This document shows positions 26,982 through 34,735 of a stretch of 64,000 nt of DNA, piece after piece. A program made the position numbers and the translations under genes. The notes under the pieces were generated by a model. The model saw only the letters and a program-made list of their open reading frames with translations, searched no databases and had not been told where the DNA came from. Origin of the DNA: Flavobacterium sp. N2270 (lineage in GTDB: Bacteria > Bacteroidota > Bacteroidia > Flavobacteriales > Flavobacteriaceae); the NCBI RefSeq assembly GCF_025947225.1, contig NZ_CP110005.1, positions 434,001 through 498,000 on the forward strand, read 5' to 3'. How positions within the stretch are numbered: the stretch's first letter is position 1; each line of letters starts with the position of its first letter.

Positions 26982-27054
26982 ATAAAAAATCCGAAGTCCC
27001 CACTCCGGATTTTTGTGTAAATTTTTTGATTAGAAAAAATTACTACTATTAACC
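26981..27054 (-). ncRNA. Candidate small RNA, copy B of a three-member family
   Basis: Predicted transcript of about 74 nt from GG at 27054 to the T-tract of the hairpin at 26985-27014. The 5' end is GGTTAATAGTAG then TAATTTTTTCTAATC. The -7 box TATCTTTA (27066-27059) is four nt upstream and the TTTAACAAAAAATACAT box begins at 27115. Its promoter and 5' end match copies A and C; its terminator stem (ATCCG / CGGAT) does not. A mini-ORF beginning ATG at 27056 lies ahead of the predicted start and is absent in copy A, so the conservation is of RNA, not peptide. Confidence 0.7.
26985..27014. terminator. Terminator of sRNA copy B
   Basis: Nine-bp stem AAAAATCCG / CGGATTTTT with a 12-nt loop; T-tract on the minus strand at 26989-26984. 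Confidence 0.8.
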
Positions 27055-27115
27055 ATCGTAAAGATAAGCCAAGTAAGTAATTTGTATTTATGGAAAATAT
27101 GTATTTTTTGTTAAA
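27055..27115 (-). promoter_or_regulatory. Promoter and conserved upstream box of sRNA copy B
   Basis: Minus strand: TTTAACAAAAAATACAT (27115-27099) and -7 box TATCTTTA (27066-27059); 60 bp from TTAACA (27114) to the GG at 27054. The box abuts the 3' end of the EnvC-like gene. Confidence 0.6.
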
Positions 27116-28342
27116 TTACATATTAGACATCCACTGTTCTGGATTTAAATAAGTTGTGTTTTGCAAAACCAAAAACTTAATTACTGCATTACCAGATGAA
27201 TCAGTATGAATTTTTCCTAAAATTTGTTTTACTGAAACTTTATCCCCTTTACTTACGTTTACAGAACTTAAGTTTAAATAAACTGTAATAAAATCTCCAT
27301 GCTGAACATAAACAGCTTTGTTGTTAGCAGAAATAACTTGAACTTGTAATACTTCTCCACCAAAAATAGCTCTAGCATTTGAGCCTGGTTTTGTAGCTAT
27401 TTCTACCCCACTATTATGCACAGTAAGATTTTTATGTACTGGGTGTGGTTGATCACCATAACGCAATTGCACATAACCATTATCAACAGGCCAAGGTAAT
27501 TTCCCTTTATTTAGTTTAAAGTTATCTGAAACAATTTTTCCTTCAGGAGTTAAATCAAATTTAGAGACTGATGCTGTAGAAGTTTTTGTCCCCGATTTTG
27601 CAGCATTTCTTTTATTAGCTGCAGCAATTTCATCAGCAATTATTTTTTTAATCTGCTTATCAATATCTCTTGCTTCTTTTTGTTTTTTATCAATATCCGC
27701 AGCATATTTTTTTTTATCTTTTTGAATAATTTTCGCTAACTGTTCTTGTTCTTTTTTCTTTTCTTCTAATATTTTTTTTTCAGCTTCATTTTCAGCAAGA
27801 ACTTTTTCTTTATTCTTTTTGTCTTTCTCAAGTTTAACAACTGCAACTGCAAGCTTATCTTGTTTTTCTTGAATTTCATCTCCTTGCATTTTTCTAAAAC
27901 CTGCATATTGTTTCATATATTGAATACGCTTGTAAGCCTGAAGAAAATTCTGAGAAGAAAGTATAAACATAATTCTACTTTGGTCATTTCGACTTTTATA
28001 TGATTTTACAATCATTTTAGCATAATCTTCTTTTAGTACTTTCAACTCTCTATTCAATTTATTGATTTCCAATTGATTTAAATAGATATTGTCGTCTAAC
28101 AAACGTTTTTGTTTAGCTGTTGTACTAATTAATCGCTCACTTAATCTAATGCGGGCTTTTTGAGCTGCAATTTCACTTAACACTGAACGTTCTTTCTTCT
28201 TTTCTGTTTGCAACAAACTTTTAAAAGCAGAAATTTCTTTCTGAATTTGCTCTTTTCGCGCTTCTAATTTTTCTTGTTGAGTTTGAGAAAACCCTAAAGA
28301 AAAACAAAAGAAAAAAAGTATGTATAATTGAAATTGCTTCAT
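27116..28342 (-). CDS. EnvC-like murein hydrolase activator (degenerate LytM/M23 domain)
   Basis: A 408-residue exported protein: signal peptide to FSQ (residue 20), a long coiled coil (about 21-250), and a C-terminal LytM/M23 fold (about 280-400). The zinc ligands of active M23 peptidases are degraded: the HxGxD region reads VHNSGVEIA, the usual YAHL is YLNL and the usual LHFE is IKFL. This matches EnvC/NlpD-type proteins that activate amidases at the division site rather than cut peptidoglycan themselves. It is last in the run TPR - DUF4292 - EnvC. Confidence 0.9.
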   Translation of the reverse strand: MKQFQLYILFFFCFSLGFSQTQQEKLEARKEQIQKEISAFKSLLQTEKKKERSVLSEIAAQKARIRLSERLISTTAKQKRLLDDNIYLNQLEINKLNRELKVLKEDYAKMIVKSYKSRNDQSRIMFILSSQNFLQAYKRIQYMKQYAGFRKMQGDEIQEKQDKLAVAVVKLEKDKKNKEKVLAENEAEKKILEEKKKEQEQLAKIIQKDKKKYAADIDKKQKEARDIDKQIKKIIADEIAAANKRNAAKSGTKTSTASVSKFDLTPEGKIVSDNFKLNKGKLPWPVDNGYVQLRYGDQPHPVHKNLTVHNSGVEIATKPGSNARAIFGGEVLQVQVISANNKAVYVQHGDFITVYLNLSSVNVSKGDKVSVKQILGKIHTDSSGNAVIKFLVLQNTTYLNPEQWMSNM

Positions 28343-28381
28343 TTTATTTTTTTTTACAAAGATACTATTGTTTTGAAATTG

Positions 28382-29149
28382 TTAGTTAACCTTAACTTGA
28401 TCGTAACTACTTGGTATTGAAAAAGGATAACTTAAATTTTCATTAAAAATTATATTTTTATATTCCAAATCGATGAAAATTGTTTCTTTTTGTTCTGCCT
28501 TTATTTTAATTTCGTTTGGCAAAAATACATTATTTTGTTTTTTATGTGAAGGATAATAAATTTCTAATTTTCTATTTTCTTTCTCTTGAAAAATTGTTTC
28601 TTTTTTTAAGAGAAAATTTCCGCCTTCAAAATCAAAAACCTTAGAGGTGTTACTTTTATTTTTCTCTGTTAATTGATACAGTTCATCTTCAATTTTGGCA
28701 ACATATTTAGCTTTAGTTAAGTCGTCAATTGCATTACCAATTAACAAGTTTTGAACTTTATCAAAATCGAGTTCGGTTCCTAACCAATTGCTCAATAAAC
28801 TAAAATCTCCTTCAAAATAAGTACCATTTATTTTCTCATAATAACTTACTTTATTTGGTGTAATTAATGCTTTGGCTACAGGAAACCCTAATAGTTTCAC
28901 ATTAATCCAAATTATTTCATTTTTCTTAATACGAATATCAGCCGTTACAGAATGAGATTGTTTATCATCTTTATATTTTGCGTTTGCTCTAATATTTAAA
29001 GTTGAAAACTCCTTTTTATTTTCGTAATGACCATCAATAATTTTTGCAGCAGCTAATGATTCGTTTGCAGCTGATTCCAAAACAGATTTTTTTGCTTTAC
29101 AAGAGACTAAAAGTGTTAGCCCAATAAAAACAATAATTATTTTTTTCAT
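28382..29149 (-). CDS. DUF4292 lipoprotein
   Basis: A 255-residue lipoprotein: MKKIIIVFIGLTLLVSCKAKK has a clear lipobox (LLVSC). The DUF4292 core follows: NIRANAKYKDDKQSHSVTAD, WINVKLLGFPVAKALITP, and the NGTYFEGDFSLLSNWLG segment. The predicted fold resembles LolA/LolB-like beta sheets that carry lipoproteins, but this is structural analogy only. It overlaps the upstream TPR gene by one base and is followed by the EnvC-like gene after 39 bp, a gene order widely kept in Bacteroidota. Confidence 0.88.
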   Translation of the reverse strand: MKKIIIVFIGLTLLVSCKAKKSVLESAANESLAAAKIIDGHYENKKEFSTLNIRANAKYKDDKQSHSVTADIRIKKNEIIWINVKLLGFPVAKALITPNKVSYYEKINGTYFEGDFSLLSNWLGTELDFDKVQNLLIGNAIDDLTKAKYVAKIEDELYQLTEKNKSNTSKVFDFEGGNFLLKKETIFQEKENRKLEIYYPSHKKQNNVFLPNEIKIKAEQKETIFIDLEYKNIIFNENLSYPFSIPSSYDQVKVN

Positions 29150-30501
29150 TATTTAAGTTTCTTTTGAATAAGTTCCGACTTAGAACGGTACATTTTTTCT
29201 TTTGTTGTATTGTTATTCTGTTTATATGTTTCTGACAAAAGCAAGTAAAATTGATTTTCTAAAGGCAAATCTTCTACAATAAACTCTAAACCCGTTTCCA
29301 ATTGATCAATTGCTTCTTTAGATTTCTTTAATTTATAATTCGCTAAACCGGCATAAAAATACAATTTGGCAAATGTAGGATACAAATCGATATAATTTGT
29401 TGCTATTTTTTTAACTTCTTCAAATTTTTCTATAACACTTTCAACATCTAACAGAAGCAAAACCGTTTCTATATCATTTGGTTCTTTTTGGATTCCTTTT
29501 TTTAGATAAAACTCGGTTTTTGCATATTCTTTTTTGTTGTAAAAGAACTTTCCAATTTCTTTTGACACATTAATTTCATTGTCATTTGCAAAATAATCAA
29601 CTGCAGTTTCTAAATCTTTATCATATTCATTTGTTCCAACTGTAATAATTAAAAATTCATTTAAAATACGATGTTTAATTCTTCTATCAATGCTATTATT
29701 CTTAAAAATCTTAAACATTGATTTTTTAGCATTATCAATTTCATTATTAACCAAATAAAATTTAAACAAACTTACATGTGCCCAATCGGAATTTGGAATT
29801 TCTTTTGCCAATTCTTTAGCAACTTCAAAAGCTTTTTCTTCTTGATTACTTGTAGAATATAGCATCATTAAGTCAATATAATGTTGTTCTACTTTTGGAT
29901 TTTTTCGAATTAAATTTTCTAATTCCCCTACTTCAGGTTTTGAATAAGCATTTGAAGTTTGAATTTTTAACTTATAATATTCCATAGACTGACTCAAAAC
30001 CGAAGTGCTTTCCATTTCCTTTAATAAATTCAACGCTTTATCATGCTGATTAGTGTACATGTAAAGCGAAACCAAATCTTCATTCATATTTGGATCGAAT
30101 ACAATTAATTTTTGAACCACCGGAATAGATTTTTGAAAATCTTTAGTTTGGTAATACACATCATACAAACCATTTAAGTACCAACGTTCATTTGGGTTTA
30201 ATTCAACAGCTTTTTTAAAAGCCATTTCAGCTTCTACATATTGTTTTAAATCTAAATAATTTTTACCTAATTCATGATAAAAAACAGGATTTGAATTGTC
30301 TTTTTCGATACATTTTTGAATGGCAATAATTGCTTTATCATAATTTTCAATTCCGCGTTGTTTTAATGCTTCATAAAAATTATTTTCAACTTCATTTTCT
30401 ACAAGAGCAATATCGTCTGGATTAATTTGTCCATAAAAAACTTGTTGATTACCAAAAGTAACCAACAAGAATAAAAATGCTATTGCTTTATAGTTTTTCA
30501 A
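29149..30501 (-). CDS. Exported TPR protein
   Basis: A 450-residue protein with signal peptide MKNYKAIAFLFLLVTFGNQQVFYGQ and about ten TPR-like helical repeats (DKAIIAIQKCIEKDNSNPVFYHELG, AEMAFKKAVELNPNERW, AIDQLETGLEF). A protein-protein scaffold in the periplasm or at the outer membrane is likely. It starts 5 bp after the nucleotidyltransferase stop and overlaps the DUF4292 start by one base, so these genes are one operon. Confidence 0.87.
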   Translation of the reverse strand: MKNYKAIAFLFLLVTFGNQQVFYGQINPDDIALVENEVENNFYEALKQRGIENYDKAIIAIQKCIEKDNSNPVFYHELGKNYLDLKQYVEAEMAFKKAVELNPNERWYLNGLYDVYYQTKDFQKSIPVVQKLIVFDPNMNEDLVSLYMYTNQHDKALNLLKEMESTSVLSQSMEYYKLKIQTSNAYSKPEVGELENLIRKNPKVEQHYIDLMMLYSTSNQEEKAFEVAKELAKEIPNSDWAHVSLFKFYLVNNEIDNAKKSMFKIFKNNSIDRRIKHRILNEFLIITVGTNEYDKDLETAVDYFANDNEINVSKEIGKFFYNKKEYAKTEFYLKKGIQKEPNDIETVLLLLDVESVIEKFEEVKKIATNYIDLYPTFAKLYFYAGLANYKLKKSKEAIDQLETGLEFIVEDLPLENQFYLLLSETYKQNNNTTKEKMYRSKSELIQKKLK

Positions 30502-30506
30502 ATTAT

Positions 30507-31520
30507 TTATTCTAAAACGGAATAATCGCCAATACTTATGCTTTTAAAATCGCCATCAAAAGTGGCATGATTACCAATCATTGCGTTATCTAATTTTGCG
30601 TTTCTAATGTGCACGTGTGTTTGTACTAAACTGTTTTGTATTTTAGTATTTGTTAAATGTGTTGAGTTACCTAATGAAACATTTGGTCCAACAATAGAAT
30701 TTATTAAAACCACATTTTCTCCAATATAACATGGAGGAATAATTGTTGAATTTTCAATTCTAACTGTTTCAGCAATCATAGTTTCTTCAGCATCATTATG
30801 TAAAAAATGCAACATTCTAGAATTGGTATCCACTGTAACATCTTTATTTCCGCAATCCATCCATTCGTCTACTTGACCTGGAACAAATTTCATGCCTTTT
30901 TCCATCATTTGCTTAATACCATCGTTAATTTGGTATTCACCACCATGAATAATATTATTATCAATTACCAATTGTAATTCGTTTTTTAGAACAGCAACAT
31001 CTTTAAAAAAGTAAATTCCAATAACTGCTAAATCTGAAACAAACTCTTGAGGCTTCTCAACCAATTCAATTATTTCTCCGTTCGAATTTAAATTCACTAC
31101 ACCAAAAGCTTCTGGTTTTTCTACTTGTTTTACCCAAATTACACTATCGGCAGATGTATCTAAATCGAAATCCGCACGAATTAAAGTATCTGCATAAGCA
31201 ATAACCGCTGGTCCGCTTAAAGAATCTTTGGCACACATAATTGCATGACCAGTTCCGAGAGCTTCATTTTGATAATAAATGGTTCCTTTTGCGCCTAATT
31301 TTTCTGCAATAGCAATTAAATCAGCTTCTACTTGATTACCAAAACTTTCGTGAATAATAAAAGCTACTTCATCAATTTCTTGATTTAGAACTCCAGCTAT
31401 ATCCTCTACTAATCTGTGAACAATTGGTTTTCCCGCAACCGGAATTAATGGTTTGGGTATTGTTAATGTATGTGGACGAAGACGTGAGCCACGACCTGCC
31501 ATAGGTACTATTATTTTCAT
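30507..31520 (-). CDS. Sugar-1-phosphate nucleotidyltransferase with beta-helix
   Basis: A 337-residue NDP-sugar pyrophosphorylase. The N-terminal Rossmann-like domain has PMAGRGSRLRPHT and IPKPLIPVAGKP (nucleotide and catalytic loop) and AYADTL (metal Asp). The C-terminal third is a left-handed hexapeptide beta-helix (IGENVVLINSIVGPNVSLGN and following). It probably makes an NDP-glucose-type sugar for surface polysaccharide; the exact sugar and nucleotide are uncertain. Two start codons are possible (31526, 31520); the second fits the family (MKIIVPMAG). A CG-rich hairpin lies directly upstream (31528-31541). Confidence 0.87.
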   Translation of the reverse strand: MKIIVPMAGRGSRLRPHTLTIPKPLIPVAGKPIVHRLVEDIAGVLNQEIDEVAFIIHESFGNQVEADLIAIAEKLGAKGTIYYQNEALGTGHAIMCAKDSLSGPAVIAYADTLIRADFDLDTSADSVIWVKQVEKPEAFGVVNLNSNGEIIELVEKPQEFVSDLAVIGIYFFKDVAVLKNELQLVIDNNIIHGGEYQINDGIKQMMEKGMKFVPGQVDEWMDCGNKDVTVDTNSRMLHFLHNDAEETMIAETVRIENSTIIPPCYIGENVVLINSIVGPNVSLGNSTHLTNTKIQNSLVQTHVHIRNAKLDNAMIGNHATFDGDFKSISIGDYSVLE

Positions 31521-31527
31521 AATCATG

Positions 31528-31541
31528 CCCGCGAAGGCGGG
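31528..31541. repeat. REP-like hairpin
   Basis: CCCGC-GAAG-GCGGG, conspicuously GC-rich in this AT-rich DNA. It sits between the nucleotidyltransferase start and the GIY-YIG stop and looks like a dispersed palindromic repeat unit (compare the hairpin at 31962-31979). Confidence 0.55.
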
Positions 31542-31559
31542 TATCTTTTTAGTTAAACT

Positions 31560-31874
31560 TTATTTTCTTATTATATTGAAATTGAAATTCCAATTTATAC
31601 TAATATCCATCCACGATGGGTTCATATCTTCAATTAATTTAATTTTCCAATCTCTTTTCCATTTTTTCAATTGCCTTTCGCGTTTTGAAGCTTCAAAACC
31701 ATCTTGCCATTCTTCAAAATAGATTAATTTATCACAATTATATTTAGCCGTAAATGAATTTGGATAAATTTTCAATTTATGTTCTTTAACACGTTCATGC
31801 AAATTATCGGTAACTCCAATATAAATAAGGCCTTGACACTTGTTTGTCATTATATAAATATACCATAATTTCAT
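31560..31874 (-). CDS. GIY-YIG nuclease family protein
   Basis: A 104-residue single-domain GIY-YIG protein: WYIYIMTN (GIY strand), LIYIGVTDNLHERVKEHK (YIG strand, catalytic Arg) and FEASKRERQLKKWKR (helix with Glu and basic residues). Stand-alone copies of this kind are present in many copies in Bacteroidota genomes and are sometimes misnamed UvrC-like. It has no other domain. It is flanked on both sides by palindromic hairpins (31528-31541 and 31962-31979) and interrupts an operon of envelope genes, which suggests it arrived as a small mobile unit. Activity is not shown. Confidence 0.88.
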   Translation of the reverse strand: MKLWYIYIMTNKCQGLIYIGVTDNLHERVKEHKLKIYPNSFTAKYNCDKLIYFEEWQDGFEASKRERQLKKWKRDWKIKLIEDMNPSWMDISINWNFNFNIIRK

Positions 31875-31930
31875 TTTATTATGTTTTATATTCCTGCCTT
31901 AGTAATAATCGATTTAGGTAACCCAAGTGT

Positions 31931-31949
31931 AAAACTAATGATTAGTTTT
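31931..31949. repeat. Perfect inverted repeat
   Basis: AAAACTAAT-G-ATTAGTTTT, 9-bp arms around one base, downstream of dut. It could act as a weak terminator for dut or as an operator; no further evidence. Confidence 0.5.
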
Positions 31950-31961
31950 CAATTCACTAGA

Positions 31962-31979
31962 TTCCTGTCTTCGCAGGAA
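31962..31979. repeat. REP-like hairpin
   Basis: TTCCTG-TCTTCG-CAGGAA, a palindrome of the type that recurs in flavobacterial intergenic DNA, 2 bp from the dut stop and upstream of the GIY-YIG gene. Confidence 0.6.
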
Positions 31980-31981
31980 CT

Positions 31982-32416
31982 TTACTTCACCCCTGTACTT
32001 CCAAAACCACCTTCTCCACGTGAAGTTTCAGACAACTCCTCTACATGAATCCATTCAGCGCGTTCGTGTTTTGCAATTACTAATTGAGCAATTCTTTCTC
32101 CGTTTTCAATGGTAAAATCTTCATTGGAAAGGTTTACTAAAATTACACCAATTTCACCACGATAATCAGCGTCGACTGTTCCTGGAGAATTTAAAACCGT
32201 AATTCCATTTTTTGCGGCCAAACCACTTCTAGGGCGAACTTGAGCTTCAAAGCCAATTGGTAATTCAATGAAAATTCCGGTTTTAACTATTGTTCTTCCT
32301 AATGGATTTAATACGATTGATTCAGTAATATTTGCACGCAAATCCATTCCAGCTGAAGCGATTGTTTCGTAGTTTGGTAATTCGTGTGATGATTTATTTA
32401 TTATTTTAATTTGCAT
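31982..32416 (-). CDS. dut: dUTP diphosphatase
   Basis: A 144-residue homotrimeric dUTPase that hydrolyses dUTP to dUMP and PPi, limiting uracil in DNA. All five motifs are present: [32 protein letters not shown] (catalytic Asp), [10 protein letters not shown] and the C-terminal [10 protein letters not shown] arm. Length normal. It overlaps the flippase gene by one base (stop/start), so they are co-translated. Confidence 0.97.
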   Translation of the reverse strand: MQIKIINKSSHELPNYETIASAGMDLRANITESIVLNPLGRTIVKTGIFIELPIGFEAQVRPRSGLAAKNGITVLNSPGTVDADYRGEIGVILVNLSNEDFTIENGERIAQLVIAKHERAEWIHVEELSETSRGEGGFGSTGVK

Positions 32417-33870
32417 TATTTTCGATTTAAAAATTTTGAAAAAAGGTCTTGCTCATTTCGATATACAAAGTAAACAAAAATTAATAAACTAGCTATTCCA
32501 AAAACATAGGTTTCTCTTAAAATAGGAATGTAAAAAGAAAACAGACTTAATATAACCGAAAGCCCCAAATAGAAACCAATTTTCTTTTTATCATAAGGAA
32601 TTGGATAGCTTTTTTGTCCTAGCTTATATGAAATCAACATCATTGCTCCATATGCAAAAATAGTTGCAATTGCAGAACCCATAAAACCTATATAGGGAAT
32701 CAGAACAAAGTTGAATAATAATGTTACTAAAGCGCCTACAATTGAAATATATGCGCCGATTTTAGTTTTGTCGATTAATTTATACCAAACTGAAAGATTG
32801 GTATAAATACCTAAGAAAAAATTAGCAATTACAATTAAAGGCACAATATTCATTGCAATCCAATATTCTTCTCTAGGAACTAAAAAAACTTTTAAAACAT
32901 CAGCAAAAACTATTATTCCGAGTGACATAAACGAACCAAATATGACAAAGTATTTTGTGATTTCGGCATACGTTTGTGGTGCATTTTCATTTTTTGCATG
33001 ACTGAAAAAGAAAGGTTCAATTCCTAAAGTATAGGCGGTTCTAAACAAAACCATAAACATTCCAATTTTATAACAAGCAGAATAAGCGCCAATATGTGCT
33101 AAATCGACATGCATCCATTCTAAAAGAATTTTATCAAAATGTTCATTGATTGCAAATGCGATTCCAGCAATTAAAATTGGGAAACCGTAATGCATCATTT
33201 TTTTCCAAAGCACCACATCAAATTGCCACTTCAATTTAAAATAATCAGGAAGCAGCATTAATAAAGTAAATAAACTTGCTATTACATTGGAAACAAATAT
33301 GTAACCAATTTGGAAATTTTCGAAGTAAATACCTTCTAACAAAGAACTGTTTTGAGCCCATTTTGGCAAAAAAACCAAAAAGAAAATACTTAACGACAAA
33401 TTAATTACTACGTTACCAATTTTAATAACTGCATATTTTATTGGTCTTCCTTCGGCTCTTAATTTTGAAAAAGGAATGATTACTAAAGCATCTAAAGTCA
33501 AAATTAAAATAGTGTAGAAAATATAATCTACATTTTTGTTTGACCAATTGGCAATATCGTCTTTAAAAAATATTGAAATTCCGAAAAAAAGAAGTGTTGA
33601 AGTCAATAAAGAAATCATCGAAGTATTAATTACTTTTTCTTTTTTATCTTCTGAATTATAGAAACGAAAAAAAGCAGTTTCCATTCCGTAAGAAAGTACA
33701 ACGTTGAAAAAAACCAAATAAGAGAAAATAACAGAAACCTCGCCCATTTTATTCATATCTGTTAGATAATAAACGTAAAGCGGGTTTAATAAGAAGCTAA
33801 TTAATCTTGGAATGACAGTTGCTAAACCATAGATTGCCGTTTGCTTAAAAAGAGATTTATATAAACTCAA
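32416..33870 (-). CDS. Polysaccharide flippase (MOP/Wzx-like)
   Basis: A 484-residue inner-membrane protein with about 14 hydrophobic segments, beginning [30 protein letters not shown], the typical first helix of oligosaccharide flippases of the MOP superfamily. It most likely translocates lipid-linked sugars (or another undecaprenyl-linked intermediate) across the membrane. Coupling with dut and the sugar nucleotidyltransferase downstream supports an envelope role, although MurJ-like alternatives cannot be excluded by sequence alone. Confidence 0.88.
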   Translation of the reverse strand: MSLYKSLFKQTAIYGLATVIPRLISFLLNPLYVYYLTDMNKMGEVSVIFSYLVFFNVVLSYGMETAFFRFYNSEDKKEKVINTSMISLLTSTLLFFGISIFFKDDIANWSNKNVDYIFYTILILTLDALVIIPFSKLRAEGRPIKYAVIKIGNVVINLSLSIFFLVFLPKWAQNSSLLEGIYFENFQIGYIFVSNVIASLFTLLMLLPDYFKLKWQFDVVLWKKMMHYGFPILIAGIAFAINEHFDKILLEWMHVDLAHIGAYSACYKIGMFMVLFRTAYTLGIEPFFFSHAKNENAPQTYAEITKYFVIFGSFMSLGIIVFADVLKVFLVPREEYWIAMNIVPLIVIANFFLGIYTNLSVWYKLIDKTKIGAYISIVGALVTLLFNFVLIPYIGFMGSAIATIFAYGAMMLISYKLGQKSYPIPYDKKKIGFYLGLSVILSLFSFYIPILRETYVFGIASLLIFVYFVYRNEQDLFSKFLNRK

Positions 33871-33898
33871 AGTTTCTTTATTTAAGGAACAAAAATAG

Positions 33899-34390
33899 TT
33901 ATTCTGTAGGTTTTCTCACAGAAGGATAGGCAATCATTTCTCTTTCTTCTACATTTTCTATAATTTTAGAATACATTTTACCTTCTTTGGTAAAAAATAA
34001 AATTGCTTGATTCTCCTTTAAGCTAACTTTAGACTCATGAACAACTGTTTCTTCTTCGACATCTGTAGCTTCAATATTTATTCCTTTTAATTGATTTTGA
34101 CCTGTATCTATTCTAGCTATATAACTTAACTCATTTGTTTTTTCAAAAGTAGCTTCATAGTTTTTAAATTGAATTTTTTCTAAAACCAACCCTTTTTCAA
34201 ATGGCGAATTCAGATTAACAAAAACATTTATTCCGGCTCCACCACCTCTTACTCCTGCAACCCATGCTTGAGAATAAACTTCTTTTATTTGAGTTTGACC
34301 TTCTAATTTTTGAATATTTGTTTTTGAAATTCCACATGAAAGCAAAACAATACTAAGAAAAAATGTAATTAATTTAGAAACTATCATCAT
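33899..34390 (-). CDS. Lipoprotein of unknown function
   Basis: A 163-residue lipoprotein, MMIVSKLITFFLSIVLLSCGIS with lipobox VLLSC. The mature part is predicted beta-rich, with AWVAGVRGGGAGINVFVNLN near its start, and ends in acidic and basic residues. No domain recognised. The first two codons are both ATG; either may be used. It is 28 bp upstream of the flippase gene and probably heads this transcription unit. Confidence 0.75.
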   Translation of the reverse strand: MMIVSKLITFFLSIVLLSCGISKTNIQKLEGQTQIKEVYSQAWVAGVRGGGAGINVFVNLNSPFEKGLVLEKIQFKNYEATFEKTNELSYIARIDTGQNQLKGINIEATDVEEETVVHESKVSLKENQAILFFTKEGKMYSKIIENVEEREMIAYPSVRKPTE

Positions 34391-34426
34391 AAAAATATTT
34401 TAGTTAAATGTACAAATTATATAACA

Positions 34427-34460
34427 AAAAAAGAGCCAAACTAAAGTTTGGCTCTTTTTT
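34427..34460. terminator. Bidirectional terminator downstream of atpG
   Basis: AAAAAAGAGCCAAAC / GTTTGGCTCTTTTTT, a long perfect stem with TAAA loop. It is likely the end of the ATP synthase message (minus strand), past the 49-bp repeats. Confidence 0.85.
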
Positions 34461-34485
34461 GTAAATACGACTAAGCAAATGCTTC

Positions 34486-34735
34486 GTCTAATTGTTCAAT
34501 GCTTCGAATTATTAATTCAACTCCGCTTCGCTACGTTTAATTGTTCAATGCTTCGAATTATTAATTTAACTCCGCTTCGCTACGTTTAATTGTTCAATGC
34601 TTCGAATTATTAATTTAACTCCGCTTCGCTACGTTTAATTGTTCAATGCTTCGAATTATTAATTTAACTCCGCTTCGCTACGTTTAATTGTTCAATGCTT
34701 CGAATTATTAATTTAACTCCGCTTCGCTACGTTTA
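34486..34735. repeat. 49-bp tandem repeat array duplicating the atpG 3' end
   Basis: The stretch from 34391 to 34732 has no gene; most of it is this array. ATTGTTCAATGCTTC recurs at 34491, 34540, 34589, 34638, 34687 and 34736, exactly every 49 bp. The last occurrence lies in atpG and encodes EALNN; the others form the 3' untranslated region. Each unit also holds GAATTATTAATT and ACTCCGCTTCGCTACG. The copies are almost identical (one T/C change in the first). 49 is not a multiple of 3 and no ORF results. Confidence 0.95.

Noticed and set aside
27030-27056. Mini-ORF ATG...TAA encoding MVNSSNFF in front of the copy B terminator (leader peptide)
   Set aside because: Its ATG lies upstream of the predicted transcription start, and copy A has ACG and copy C CTA at the same place, so the peptide is not conserved.
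27116-28342. Active M23 peptidase
   Set aside because: The zinc-ligand motifs are degenerate, so an amidase-activator role is more likely.
34486-34735. Regular repeats resembling a CRISPR array
   Set aside because: The repeats are directly contiguous, with no unique spacers and no cas genes nearby; they are a tandem duplication of the atpG end.
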